DNA of 63,704 bases from Betaproteobacteria bacterium (GTDB lineage Bacteria > Pseudomonadota > Gammaproteobacteria > Burkholderiales > Burkholderiaceae_D), in assembly GCA_016868055.1 (NCBI GenBank), contig VGHX01000003.1:1-63704 (forward strand). The letters run 5' to 3'. Shown here one piece after another: positions 1-9,623 of this stretch. The stretch's first letter is position 1. The number at the start of each line of letters is the position of its first letter. A program made the position numbers and the translations under genes. The notes under the pieces were generated by a model. The model did not search any database, was not told the origin of the DNA, and saw only the letters and a list, made by a program, of their open reading frames with translations.

Positions 1-622
1 CATACAAGAAGCGCATCGAGCCGATCACTGCAGCCAGACCGACACCAAAGCCGACCAACAACACAGTTAATTCAGTTTGAACCATCAGTGCGTAGTACAG
101 CAGTGGCGCTTTTTCCGGATCGACCAAGGCGCCAGCAATCTTCAGCGTACCGATCGCAGGTTCTGCGTAGGTCACACCGATACCCAGCAAGCCAGCGATG
201 ATCAACACGCCGACCAAAGGTAGTTTTTTCGGAAGCGTGTTACCGATGACGTCACCGAAGGGCATGAGGCCGAGTTTTAGGCCTTCCATAAAGATCATCA
301 GACCAATGATCACAGCAACCAAACCTCCGGTGATCTCAACCGAACCAGTCACCGACCGCTGCAATACTAAAATCTGGAACAGTGCGAGGTAGACCGCGAG
401 CGGCACCACCGCATTGACTTGCTCCATGAAACGCACACTGATGTACGGCTGTAGCAGGTTATAAATGTCAGCGCCCGCGAGCTGCATCTTCTCGGGCTTC
501 ATCGGGATTTCATTCCCGTTCTTGTCGAGCTTCGGTTTTGGAATGAGTTTCGAGTAGCTGATCGAGTCGGAATCGACCGTTACAGCCTGCACGTACTCAC
601 CGAAGCGAATATTCTTCGCCAT
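1..622 (-). CDS. DUF1538-like multi-pass membrane protein (partial, runs off window start)
   Basis: Reverse translation from ATG at 622: MAKNIRFGEYVQAVTVDSDSISYSKLIPKPKLDKNG...GSVEITGGLVAVIIGLMIFMEGLKLGLMPFGDVIG; hydrophobic, DUF1538-like. Confidence 0.65.
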   Translation of the reverse strand, partial: MAKNIRFGEYVQAVTVDSDSISYSKLIPKPKLDKNGNEIPMKPEKMQLAGADIYNLLQPYISVRFMEQVNAVVPLAVYLALFQILVLQRSVTGSVEITGGLVAVIIGLMIFMEGLKLGLMPFGDVIGNTLPKKLPLVGVLIIAGLLGIGVTYAEPAIGTLKIAGALVDPEKAPLLYYALMVQTELTVLLVGFGVGLAAVIGSMRFLY

Positions 623-870
623 GTCTCCCCTCCGGTTAAAAAGTTACCGCGCGGAAAGAATACTTGAACCGAGATGAGATTGACAATCAATAAAATAGAG
701 AAAGTGAATAATTTATTAATGACATGTGAGTAATTTGGTAATAAAGCCCTAAATCGCCTGAAAACACTCGAATAGTTACGCCTCGGGTTAATTGATTGGC
801 CACGACTTGTAGGGATTTTGGCGCGGTGGCGCGTGCTATTCTCGGCCCCATACCAAGAGGAGACCGACCC

Positions 871-1734
871 ATGAGAGGCTGGACTATCCCCGCGCTGCTG
901 ATCAGCGCAATTGCTTTCGCTGCACCGGTCGCGCGCGCTGCTTGTCCAAGTGATGCTGAGATCGATGCCTACCTTGAGGATTTCACGCAACGCCGCTTGA
1001 GCCGCGCATTTACCAATGACATCAGCGTGGCCGATGCGGAGTGCGCCAAGCAGAAACTGGCAAAAAAACTGACGCATGTGCTGGGTAGCCCAATTGGCTA
1101 CAAGGCGGCATTTACCAGCGCAGCGGTGCAGCAGCGTTTTGGTGTGGATGGCCCGCGCTGGGGCTATATGTACGACCGCAATATCATCGACATCATTGCC
1201 GTACTACCGCATGACTTCGGCGCGCGTCCGTTGTACGAAGCAGATCTGATCGTTGAAGTGAAAGATGCCGGCCTGTCGGAGGCGAGCACACCGTTGCAAG
1301 CCTTGGCGCATCTTGAATCCATCGTGCCGTTTATTGAACTGCCCGACCTGATGCTGGATGGGCAGTTTTCAGGGAATCGATTTACCGCAGTGAATGTAGG
1401 TTTTCGTGGTGGTGTGGTCGGACAAGAGATTCCGGTGCAGGTAACGCAGGCATTTGCAGATTCATTAGCGAATATGACGGTGGTGCTGATTGATGAAGCT
1501 GACGGTAATAAAGAACTTGGGCGCTCCAAAGGTAATGCGATTATGGGTAACCCGCTGAATGCAGCGATCTGGTTGGCAAAATCGTTGAAGCAAGCGGGCA
1601 TCTCGCTAAAAAAAGGCGATCTGCTGAGTTTAGGTAGTTTGATTACGCCAGCGCCAACCCAGGCAGGTATGCGCGTGCGCTTGCAATATATCGGTCTGCC
1701 GGATGATCCCACTGTGTCGGTGGTATTTAATTAA
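871..1734 (+). CDS. Secreted 2-keto-4-pentenoate hydratase/FAH-superfamily-like protein
   Basis: Signal peptide MRGWTIPALLISAIAFAAPVARAA followed by a hydratase-like body (GSPIGYKAAFTSAAVQQRFG, YEADLIVEVKDAG, LGSLITPAPTQAG). Confidence 0.75.
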   Translation: MRGWTIPALLISAIAFAAPVARAACPSDAEIDAYLEDFTQRRLSRAFTNDISVADAECAKQKLAKKLTHVLGSPIGYKAAFTSAAVQQRFGVDGPRWGYMYDRNIIDIIAVLPHDFGARPLYEADLIVEVKDAGLSEASTPLQALAHLESIVPFIELPDLMLDGQFSGNRFTAVNVGFRGGVVGQEIPVQVTQAFADSLANMTVVLIDEADGNKELGRSKGNAIMGNPLNAAIWLAKSLKQAGISLKKGDLLSLGSLITPAPTQAGMRVRLQYIGLPDDPTVSVVFN

Positions 1735-1748
1735 AAATAAACGACTGA

Positions 1749-1824
1749 ATCCCGGCCTGCGCCGGGATGACTCGATAGGGGCTGTGAATTAATCCGAATG
1801 GTTGGGCCCCAGCCTGCGCCGGGG
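1749..1824. repeat. Two REP-like GC hairpins (atCCCGGCctgcGCCGGGat; CCCCagcctgcgccGGGG)
   Basis: Inverted repeats at 1749-1768 and 1807-1824; related copy at 35234-35261. Confidence 0.7.
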
Positions 1825-1843
1825 TTATCTGAGGGGACATCGC

Positions 1844-3439
1844 ATGATGCAATACACACGTTTTTTGCCTTGGGTGTTGACCGGGTTTGGCATATTCCTG
1901 TTATTGCCAATATCGATTTGGTTATCGCTGTTGTCGCTGGCATTATTTCTGGTCGGCTTGCATGACTACCGCCAAACGCACCACGCAATTTTGCGTAACT
2001 ACCCGGTCACGGGTCATTTGCGTTTCATGCTTGAATATATCCGTCCCGAGATACGGCAATATTTTTTGGAAAGTGACGAGGAAGACCTGCCGTTCTCACG
2101 TAATCAGCGTGCGATGGTGTACTCACGCGCCAAGCGCCAAAATGATAAACGCGGCTTCGGCACGATACGTTCAATGTACGCCAGCGATAGCGAATGGTTT
2201 GTGCACTCCGCCGCCCCCAAGCATGCCGATCCTGCGACGATGCGTGTGCAAATCGGCGGGCCAAATTGCAAGCAGCCTTATTCGTCATCGATCTTCAATA
2301 TCTCGGCGATGAGCTTCGGCTCGCTTTCACCGAACGCAATTCGCGCGCTGAATCGTGGCGCGCACATGGGTGGCTTTGCGCATGACACCGGCGAGGGCTC
2401 GATCTCGCCATATCACCGTGAGCATGGCGGTGATTTGATTTGGGAGATTGGTTCGGGGTATTTTGGTTGCCGTAATTCGGCGGGTCATTTCGATGCGGAG
2501 AAGTTCGCGCAGCAAGCGCAGTCACCGCAGGTCAAGATGATTGAAATAAAACTGTCTCAAGGTGCGAAGCCCGGTCATGGCGGGGTACTGCCTGCGGCTA
2601 AGGTGACTGCAGAAATCGCGAGCACACGCGGCGTGCCGATGGGTCAGGATTGTGTTTCACCGGCAGGGCATAGCGAGTTTTCTACGCCGCTGGGTTTGGT
2701 GGACTTTATTCGTCGTCTGCGTGAACTCTCCGGTGGTAAGCCGGTGGGTTTCAAGTTGTGTATCGGTCAGCCGTGGGAATGGTTCGGTATTGTGAAGGCG
2801 ATGCTGAAAGAGGATACCTGGCCGGATTTTATTGTGGTGGATGGTAGTGAGGGCGGTACCGGTGCTGCGCCGGTAGAGTTTAGTGATCACATGGGCATGC
2901 CGATGCGCGAAGGGCTGCGCTTGGTGCACAACACACTGGTAGGTGTGGGTAAGCGTGATGTATTAAAAATTGGTGTCTCAGGCAAAATCATTTCTGCTTT
3001 TGACGTCGCACGTGCAATGGCGCTCGGTGCGAACTGGTGTAATTCTGCGCGTGGCTTTATGTTTGCGCTGGGTTGTATTCAGTCTCGCTCATGCCATACC
3101 GATCACTGCCCCACGGGTGTAGCCACACAAGACCCGGATCGTCAGCGCGCCTTGGTGGTGCCTGATAAAGCTACGCGCGTGAAAAACTTCCATGATCTGA
3201 CGGTTGAGGCGGTCGCTGAATTGGTTGGTGCAGCCGGTCTGGAACATCCTGAGCAAATCACGCCGCACTACATCATGGTGCGCGATGGTTCAGGGCGTGC
3301 GGTGTCGTTGGATACTCAAATTCCGACATTGACACCCGGCGTGTTGCTGGATGAGTCGCAGCTGGCGAATTTGCCGGAGCCGTTTTGCAGTGAGTGGCAG
3401 CTCTCGAGCGCCGAGAGTTTTGCGCGCGCGGCGAGCTAG
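1844..3439 (+). CDS. FMN-binding glutamate synthase family protein
   Basis: GltB-type FMN/Fe-S core: SFGSLSPNAIRALNRGAHMGGFAHDTGEG...GCIQSRSCHTDHCPTGVATQDP. Confidence 0.88.
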   Translation: MMQYTRFLPWVLTGFGIFLLLPISIWLSLLSLALFLVGLHDYRQTHHAILRNYPVTGHLRFMLEYIRPEIRQYFLESDEEDLPFSRNQRAMVYSRAKRQNDKRGFGTIRSMYASDSEWFVHSAAPKHADPATMRVQIGGPNCKQPYSSSIFNISAMSFGSLSPNAIRALNRGAHMGGFAHDTGEGSISPYHREHGGDLIWEIGSGYFGCRNSAGHFDAEKFAQQAQSPQVKMIEIKLSQGAKPGHGGVLPAAKVTAEIASTRGVPMGQDCVSPAGHSEFSTPLGLVDFIRRLRELSGGKPVGFKLCIGQPWEWFGIVKAMLKEDTWPDFIVVDGSEGGTGAAPVEFSDHMGMPMREGLRLVHNTLVGVGKRDVLKIGVSGKIISAFDVARAMALGANWCNSARGFMFALGCIQSRSCHTDHCPTGVATQDPDRQRALVVPDKATRVKNFHDLTVEAVAELVGAAGLEHPEQITPHYIMVRDGSGRAVSLDTQIPTLTPGVLLDESQLANLPEPFCSEWQLSSAESFARAAS

Positions 3440-3463
3440 CTTGCGTACAAGTTAAGGACAGCG

Positions 3464-4234
3464 TTAGCCGAACTGGTAGCGCTGTCCGGGCTCGGGTAGC
3501 CTGAGGTCGCGGCCGCTAAGGCCCGCATTGAGTTCTTCTGCGATTTGCTGCTCTAATCCTGGTTTTCGGTGCACGATCACGCTCGCCACATGTGCAGGCA
3601 TTGCATTAATGCGCTTGATGAGTGCGGTACTGTGCATGTGCATCGACAGATCTGCCATGTCAGTCATGGGCGCCGGATAAGAGCACTCCACCACCACTGC
3701 CTTCAGCTGGGGCTCTGTCGCAATCGCCTCCCAAAACGCCGCGCAGTCGTCACTGTCTCCCGAGAAGGCGATGGCATCGTGCTGCCGACTGACCAAATAG
3801 CCGCATGCAGGTATGCCGTGTGACGCGGGCAATGGCTTGAAAAAATACCCGGCAATATCGGCGCCTTGCACATCGATAGCGGCGAAGCGCATGAAGGGCT
3901 GATCTTCGCTGGGGATTTTGGTGAAGTCAGGCCAGATATGATCATTCAACAGATGCGTGCGCAGCAGCGCGATTACCTCGCTGCTGGCCCACACGGTGAC
4001 TGGCGTCGCGCGCGTACCTGCGACTGAGTCGAGCATAAGCGGTAAGCAGGCCACATGATCTAAATGCGCGTGGGTTAACACCACATGATCAATTTTTTTG
4101 AGTTGATCAAGCGACAGCGTAGTCAGACCCGTGCCGGCATCAATGATGAGCTGCTCGCCAATGCCGTAACAGGTGGTGTGTCGGCGGGTACCCCCGATAC
4201 CGCCGTTGCAGCCATGTAGAGTCAGTTCGATCAT
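3464..4234 (-). CDS. MBL-fold metallohydrolase, class II cyclic-nucleotide phosphodiesterase-like
   Basis: LIIDAGTGLTTLSL..HVVLTHAHLDHVACLPLMLDSV. Confidence 0.75.
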   Translation of the reverse strand: MIELTLHGCNGGIGGTRRHTTCYGIGEQLIIDAGTGLTTLSLDQLKKIDHVVLTHAHLDHVACLPLMLDSVAGTRATPVTVWASSEVIALLRTHLLNDHIWPDFTKIPSEDQPFMRFAAIDVQGADIAGYFFKPLPASHGIPACGYLVSRQHDAIAFSGDSDDCAAFWEAIATEPQLKAVVVECSYPAPMTDMADLSMHMHSTALIKRINAMPAHVASVIVHRKPGLEQQIAEELNAGLSGRDLRLPEPGQRYQFG

Positions 4235-4262
4235 GCGGTGCTGGACGAATGATTTCGCCGCA

Positions 4263-5240
4263 TCATAGCGCAATGCGCGCGCGCAGCACGGGTAGTCGGG
4301 CGGCTTGTATGCTGACCCTGGCCTCTATGGCCTCGCCGAGATACTCGCCATCAGCGGCCATCGGCACCGGCTGCTGTGCCTTGATGTGCAAATCACCAAA
4401 ACACTGATGAATCACACCGGGTTCGCCGAGATGGCGGCCGAGCAGCATGCGCGGCAGCAGAGAAAGTACACGCAGCAGGCCCATGCGTTCGGCGATCAGC
4501 AGGTCGAGTGCGCCGTCATCAATCGCTGCGCTAGGCGCGATTTGCATACCGCCGCCATAGGTGGCCGAGTTCAGCGCGCTGGCGAGCAAGACTGGCCCTG
4601 CATGAATTGCTTGTCCATCAATCGAGATGCGCAGATCAAAGCTCTCGAGTGCTGAGAGCATGATGAATGTCGCAAGCGTGTAGCGTGGCATGCCGCCCAA
4701 CCACGCAGGTAATGACTGCGCTTGTTGCACGGTAGCGGCGTCAAACCCGGTACAAAAACTCGAGATGAATAATTTATTTTGGGTAAAGCCGCGTGCATTG
4801 GTGTAACGGATCTCACCGAGATCAATTTGCTCCGGGGCGGATTGCAGCGCGTGATCAAGCGCGACCGACCATTTCATTCGGTCGACGCCGAGCGCGCGCG
4901 CGGTGTCGTTACCGCTTCCCACTGCGACCAAGCCGAGCGTGTGGCCACCTGCCAGTAGCGCGGGCAGCAGCTGATTCACGCTACCGTCTCCGCCAAACAC
5001 GATCACGCGGCTACCGGGCGGTAGTGCCTCGACTACACGGATCGCGGTAATCGCCTCGCGACTGACGAACACCATCGGGCGGCGTGGCAGCGGCGCGGTA
5101 TGTTTTTCAATTTGCCGTTTGTAGCCGGTAGCGCGGCCACCGGCCGCATTGGCGTTCAGCAGCAGCACGGTTTTTGGCTCGCGATCGGCGCGAGCCGGGT
5201 TTGCGTGGCTGAGTTGTTCGGAAGGTAGCGCGGTTTCCAT
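4263..5240 (-). CDS. Diacylglycerol kinase-family / YegS-BmrU-like lipid kinase
   Basis: VLLLNANAAGG..VIVFGGDGSVNQLLPALLAGGHTLGLVAVGSGNDTARALG. Confidence 0.88.
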   Translation of the reverse strand: METALPSEQLSHANPARADREPKTVLLLNANAAGGRATGYKRQIEKHTAPLPRRPMVFVSREAITAIRVVEALPPGSRVIVFGGDGSVNQLLPALLAGGHTLGLVAVGSGNDTARALGVDRMKWSVALDHALQSAPEQIDLGEIRYTNARGFTQNKLFISSFCTGFDAATVQQAQSLPAWLGGMPRYTLATFIMLSALESFDLRISIDGQAIHAGPVLLASALNSATYGGGMQIAPSAAIDDGALDLLIAERMGLLRVLSLLPRMLLGRHLGEPGVIHQCFGDLHIKAQQPVPMAADGEYLGEAIEARVSIQAARLPVLRARIAL

Positions 5241-5281
5241 CGCGCGCAGTGTACCCTGCGGCGATGGACATCTTGATGGGT

Positions 5282-8200
5282 TCAGCTGAACTCGTCGCCG
5301 CTCTTCTTGGGAATGACCGGCGGTTCAAACCAGCGGTATAGCACCGGTAGCACTACCAGCGTGAGCAGGGTGGAAGTGATCAGCCCGCCAATCACTACCA
5401 CGGCCAGTGGCCGCTGAACTTCGGAGCCAGGCCCCGTGGCGAACAGGAACGGCACCAAGCCCAGCAGCGCCACGGTGGCTGTCATCATCACCGGTCTGAA
5501 GCGCTGCGAGCAACCATCGCGCAGTGCTTGATCAATCGGCACGCCTTGCTCACGCAGGCTGCGCACATAGGTGATCAGCACTACGCCGTTCAGCACCGCG
5601 ATACCCCACAGCGCGATAAAGCCAACCGACGCGGGCACAGACAGGTACTCGCCGGTCACCGCGAGCCCGAACACACCACCAATCGATGCAAACGGCAGCA
5701 CGGTGATAATCAGCGCCGCCAGCTTGACCGAGTTGAACATCATGAATAGCAGGAAGTAAATGGCCAGCACCGTTAGCGGCACGATGACCATCAAGGTACC
5801 CATAGCGCGCTGCATATTCTCGAACTGACCACCCCATGAGAAGTAATAGCCCTCCGGTAGTTTGACCTCAGCCTCGACCCGACGCTGCACCTCGGCGACG
5901 AAGCCGCCCAAGTCGCGATCAACCACATTGCTACCCACCACCACACGGCGTTTACCGGTTTCGCGATTGATCATTGGCGGGCTATCGACCAGCTTGATGC
6001 TGGCCACACTTTCAAGCGGGATCAATGCGTTGTCTGCCGTGCGCAGCGTGGTCTCGCGGATGATGTCAACCGAGTTACGGAAATTCTCCGGGTAGCGCAT
6101 TTGTATGGCATAGCGTCGCTCACCCTCATACAGCTGGCTGACTTCGTTACCACCGATCGCGGTTTCGATAATGGCGTGAATATCTGCCACGTTAATGCCA
6201 TGGCGGGCGATTGCACGACGATCAATATCGATCGTGAGCGTTTGCTGCCCGGATAATCGGTCAACCCGAATATCTCGAGCGCCAGGTACAGTTTTAACGA
6301 TTTGCGCGACTTGCTCGGATAGGCGTTTCAGTTCATTCAAATCGTCACCAAAAATCTTGATCGCTAACTGCGAGCGCACACCGGTCAGCATTTCATCGAC
6401 GCGCTGCGCAATCGGCTGGTTCATCACGATCTGCACACCGGGTATGTGCGCTAATGCCTTGCGAATATCGTTCTCGATCTCGGATTGCTTGCGATCTGTT
6501 TCTGGATCAATAGAGACAATCGGGTTAGATTCGTTTGGTCCGGAAGGATCTGCCGGGGATTCGCCACGACCTAAAATCGCCACCGCTGATCGCACCCCGG
6601 GCACTTCAGCGACGAGTTTCATGGCTTCGACATCGATTTTTATCGCTTCATCCAGCGAGATACTCGGCATGCGGATAATCGACGGCGTGATCGAGCCTTC
6701 CTTCATGATTGGAATAAAGCTCTTACCCAGTAACGGAAATAGCGCAAAAGAAGTGAGCAGTAGTACAACTGCTGCGGCCACGGTTTTCTTTTGCGATGCC
6801 ATCGCCGCATTGAGCATCTTCAGGTAGTAGTGCTTCATGAAGGCGATCGGCTTGGTGTCGTGATCAGCACCGCCTCTCAGAATGTAGGCGCACAGCGCTG
6901 GCGATAGCAGCAACGAAATCGCTAATGACACGGCCAGCGCAATGGCGATCGTCAGCGCTAACGGACCGAACATTTTGCCTTCCATGCCGGTGAGGGTCAT
7001 GAGCGGCAGGAACACCAGAATAATGATCGAGATACCGTAGATGGTCGGCTTGGCGACATCCAGCGTCGCCTCCAGCACAACCTTCAATCGTTCTTCCGGT
7101 TTGGCATGCCCGAGTTTATGGAATACGTTCTCTACCACCACCACGGTGCCATCGACCATCAAGCCGATCGCAATCGCCAAGCCGCCCAGCGACATCAAGT
7201 TGGCCGACAAGCCGATCTTGTTCATGATCATGAAGGTCACCAGCGGTGTAATCACCAGCGTTGCAATGACGACCAGCGAAGAGCGTATATCCCCCAGAAA
7301 AATAAACAGCACTACCACCACCAGCAGCACACCCTCCATTAGCACCTTGCCGACCATCCACAGCGAGGCATCGACTAATTCGGTGCGGTCATAGAATGGG
7401 GTAATTTGCAGACCACCCGGCAGCATTTGCTTGCTGTTGATTTCAGCCACGCGTTGTTTGATGCGTGTGACGATTTCTTTGGCGTTGCCACCTTTTAGCA
7501 TCATGACGATGCCACCGGTAGACTCGGTGACGCCATCTTTCACCAACGCACCCTGCCGAACCGCTGAGCCGATTTTTACTTGTGCTACATCGCGCACGAA
7601 GACAGCAACACCACGCTCTTCTTTCAAAACGATATTGGCAATATCTTCGACCGATCGTGTCAGGCCCACACCGCGAACCAGATACTGCTCGGCACCGAGT
7701 GGCAGAATGCCGCCACCGGAGTTAGCGTTGTTAGCAGCAATCGCGGTACGCACTTCATGCATACTGAGCTGGTAGTGCCGCAACCGATCAGGGTCGACCA
7801 ATACTTGGTACTGCTTTTCATAGCCGCCATATGAATTGATTTCGGCGACACCGGCAATCGATCGCAGCATTGGGCGCACTACCCAATCCTGAACCGAGCG
7901 CCGCTCCATCAGCTCGGCTTCGCTCAGCTTGCTTTTACCGTCATTAGGGTGATCCAAGGTGTACTGAAACACTTCACCGAGACCGGTTGATACCGGACCT
8001 AAAATCGGTGTGATGTCGGCAGGGAGTCGTGAGCGGACCTCCATCAGGCGCTCCATGACCAGCTGGCGCGCGAAATACACATCGGTGCTGTCAGTGAACA
8101 CCAGCGTGACGATGGATAGACCGCTGCGATTCAATGAGCGCATCTCGGTCAGGCCGGGTAGCCCGGTCATACCGATTTCTACCGGCACAGTGACGAAGCG

Positions 8201-8383
8201 CTCGACTTCTTCCGGGGTGCGCCCGGGCGCCTCGGTGGCGATTTGCACTTGCACGTTGGTGACGTCGGGGAAGGCGTCCACCGATAGCTTCATCGAGGCA
8301 CGCAGCCCGAAGCCGACCAAGGCGAAGGCAATCACTACCATCAACAGGCGCTGCGACAGCGCTGCTTTGATAAGAGCATTCAT
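5282..8383 (-). CDS. czcA: CusA/CzcA-family heavy-metal RND efflux pump
   Basis: 1033 aa, MNALIKAALSQRLLMVVIAFALVGFG..DAFPDVTNVQVQIATEAPG; typical HME-RND; operon with MFP and OMF. Confidence 0.93.
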   Translation of the reverse strand: MNALIKAALSQRLLMVVIAFALVGFGLRASMKLSVDAFPDVTNVQVQIATEAPGRTPEEVERFVTVPVEIGMTGLPGLTEMRSLNRSGLSIVTLVFTDSTDVYFARQLVMERLMEVRSRLPADITPILGPVSTGLGEVFQYTLDHPNDGKSKLSEAELMERRSVQDWVVRPMLRSIAGVAEINSYGGYEKQYQVLVDPDRLRHYQLSMHEVRTAIAANNANSGGGILPLGAEQYLVRGVGLTRSVEDIANIVLKEERGVAVFVRDVAQVKIGSAVRQGALVKDGVTESTGGIVMMLKGGNAKEIVTRIKQRVAEINSKQMLPGGLQITPFYDRTELVDASLWMVGKVLMEGVLLVVVVLFIFLGDIRSSLVVIATLVITPLVTFMIMNKIGLSANLMSLGGLAIAIGLMVDGTVVVVENVFHKLGHAKPEERLKVVLEATLDVAKPTIYGISIIILVFLPLMTLTGMEGKMFGPLALTIAIALAVSLAISLLLSPALCAYILRGGADHDTKPIAFMKHYYLKMLNAAMASQKKTVAAAVVLLLTSFALFPLLGKSFIPIMKEGSITPSIIRMPSISLDEAIKIDVEAMKLVAEVPGVRSAVAILGRGESPADPSGPNESNPIVSIDPETDRKQSEIENDIRKALAHIPGVQIVMNQPIAQRVDEMLTGVRSQLAIKIFGDDLNELKRLSEQVAQIVKTVPGARDIRVDRLSGQQTLTIDIDRRAIARHGINVADIHAIIETAIGGNEVSQLYEGERRYAIQMRYPENFRNSVDIIRETTLRTADNALIPLESVASIKLVDSPPMINRETGKRRVVVGSNVVDRDLGGFVAEVQRRVEAEVKLPEGYYFSWGGQFENMQRAMGTLMVIVPLTVLAIYFLLFMMFNSVKLAALIITVLPFASIGGVFGLAVTGEYLSVPASVGFIALWGIAVLNGVVLITYVRSLREQGVPIDQALRDGCSQRFRPVMMTATVALLGLVPFLFATGPGSEVQRPLAVVVIGGLITSTLLTLVVLPVLYRWFEPPVIPKKSGDEFS

Positions 8384-8387
8384 GAAG

Positions 8388-9566
8388 TTACTCCAGCTCG
8401 GCGCGCTTGCGCTGGCTGTTCAAGTGAAAGCTACCGTCGACCACAATCGGCGTGCCCTCATCCAAGCCCTTGCGTACCGGGCGCAACTCACCCGCAGCGG
8501 GATCGAGCATGACTTCGGTTAGACGAAATTTGTTTTCGGCGAGCCTTACGAAGACATAATCTTTGTCATTCTCACGTACCACTGCGGTGGCCGGAATAGC
8601 CAGTTGTTTGACGTGCTGGCCGCTCAAGGTGAGCGTGGCGAGCATTTGCGGCTTGAGCTCGAATTTGGGGTTGTTGACCTCGGTACGAATTGGCACCGTG
8701 CGGGTATCCGGCTGCACCGTATCACTGACAAACACAATACGTCCGGTAAGTTTTTGGGCGCCGAGCGCAGACACTTGTACATCGACTTTTTGATTCAACT
8801 GCACCGAGTTGGCGTCTTGCTCTGGTAGGGCGCCAATTACCCAGACATTCGACAGATCAGCCACCGTGAATAGTGGGTCACCGGGTTGCGCCACCTGCCC
8901 TTGGCTGACTTTACGTTCAATCACGATACCGCTACGGGTAGCGCGAATATTGACCTCGCTTGCGATGGCGCCGGTGGCGCGTAGTTTTTCTATGGTTTCT
9001 TCACGCAAGCCGATCAGCCGTAATTGATCATGCGCCGCGCGTAGCTCCGCGCGCGCGACTGATAGCTCTACTTCGCGCCGCTGCAATTCGGCAGTACCGA
9101 TCACATCCGCGGCCACCAGCGCCTTGGCGCGCTCAACCGCGCGCTCGGCCAAACTCGACATGGACAAGGCACGCAGGAACGCCAGCTGCGCATTGGTGAG
9201 CTCGGGGCTGGACAGCGTGGCCAAGGATTGCCCGGCCTTGACGCGATCACCGACCTCGGCAAACACCTGCATTACGCGTCCAGTGACCGATGAGCCGATA
9301 CGCATCGTCATGCGCTCGTTGGCTTCAATACGGCCAGAGACTTTTTGCTCAACCGCGATATCCGACATGGCGGCAGGTTCGACGCGGAAGGCTTTGGTCA
9401 TTTCAGGTGAGAGCTCAACCAGCATCGGGTCACTGGGCTTGGCAGCGGCTTTGGTTGCGCCACCGGTGCTGCCTGCTGCGGGAGCGGATTCTTTTTTATC
9501 GCATGCGGCCAGCAGCAGACTTGCTACAAGCAGCGCGGTGAGGGTAGACAAGGGCAAAGGTTTCAT
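8388..9566 (-). CDS. czcB: RND efflux periplasmic adaptor (CzcB-like)
   Basis: Lipoprotein-like N-terminus (LLVASLLLAACDKKE), barrel-sandwich motifs; adjacent to czcA. Confidence 0.9.
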   Translation of the reverse strand: MKPLPLSTLTALLVASLLLAACDKKESAPAAGSTGGATKAAAKPSDPMLVELSPEMTKAFRVEPAAMSDIAVEQKVSGRIEANERMTMRIGSSVTGRVMQVFAEVGDRVKAGQSLATLSSPELTNAQLAFLRALSMSSLAERAVERAKALVAADVIGTAELQRREVELSVARAELRAAHDQLRLIGLREETIEKLRATGAIASEVNIRATRSGIVIERKVSQGQVAQPGDPLFTVADLSNVWVIGALPEQDANSVQLNQKVDVQVSALGAQKLTGRIVFVSDTVQPDTRTVPIRTEVNNPKFELKPQMLATLTLSGQHVKQLAIPATAVVRENDKDYVFVRLAENKFRLTEVMLDPAAGELRPVRKGLDEGTPIVVDGSFHLNSQRKRAELE

Positions 9567-9623
9567 TGCGCTTCGCTTTTCTAAAGATGTAATTGGAATA
9601 ATTGGAATGGATTCAAATCGACA

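Noticed and set aside
6195-6827. 210-aa plus-strand Ser-rich ORF
   Set aside because: Antisense to czcA; composition typical of reverse-frame translation.
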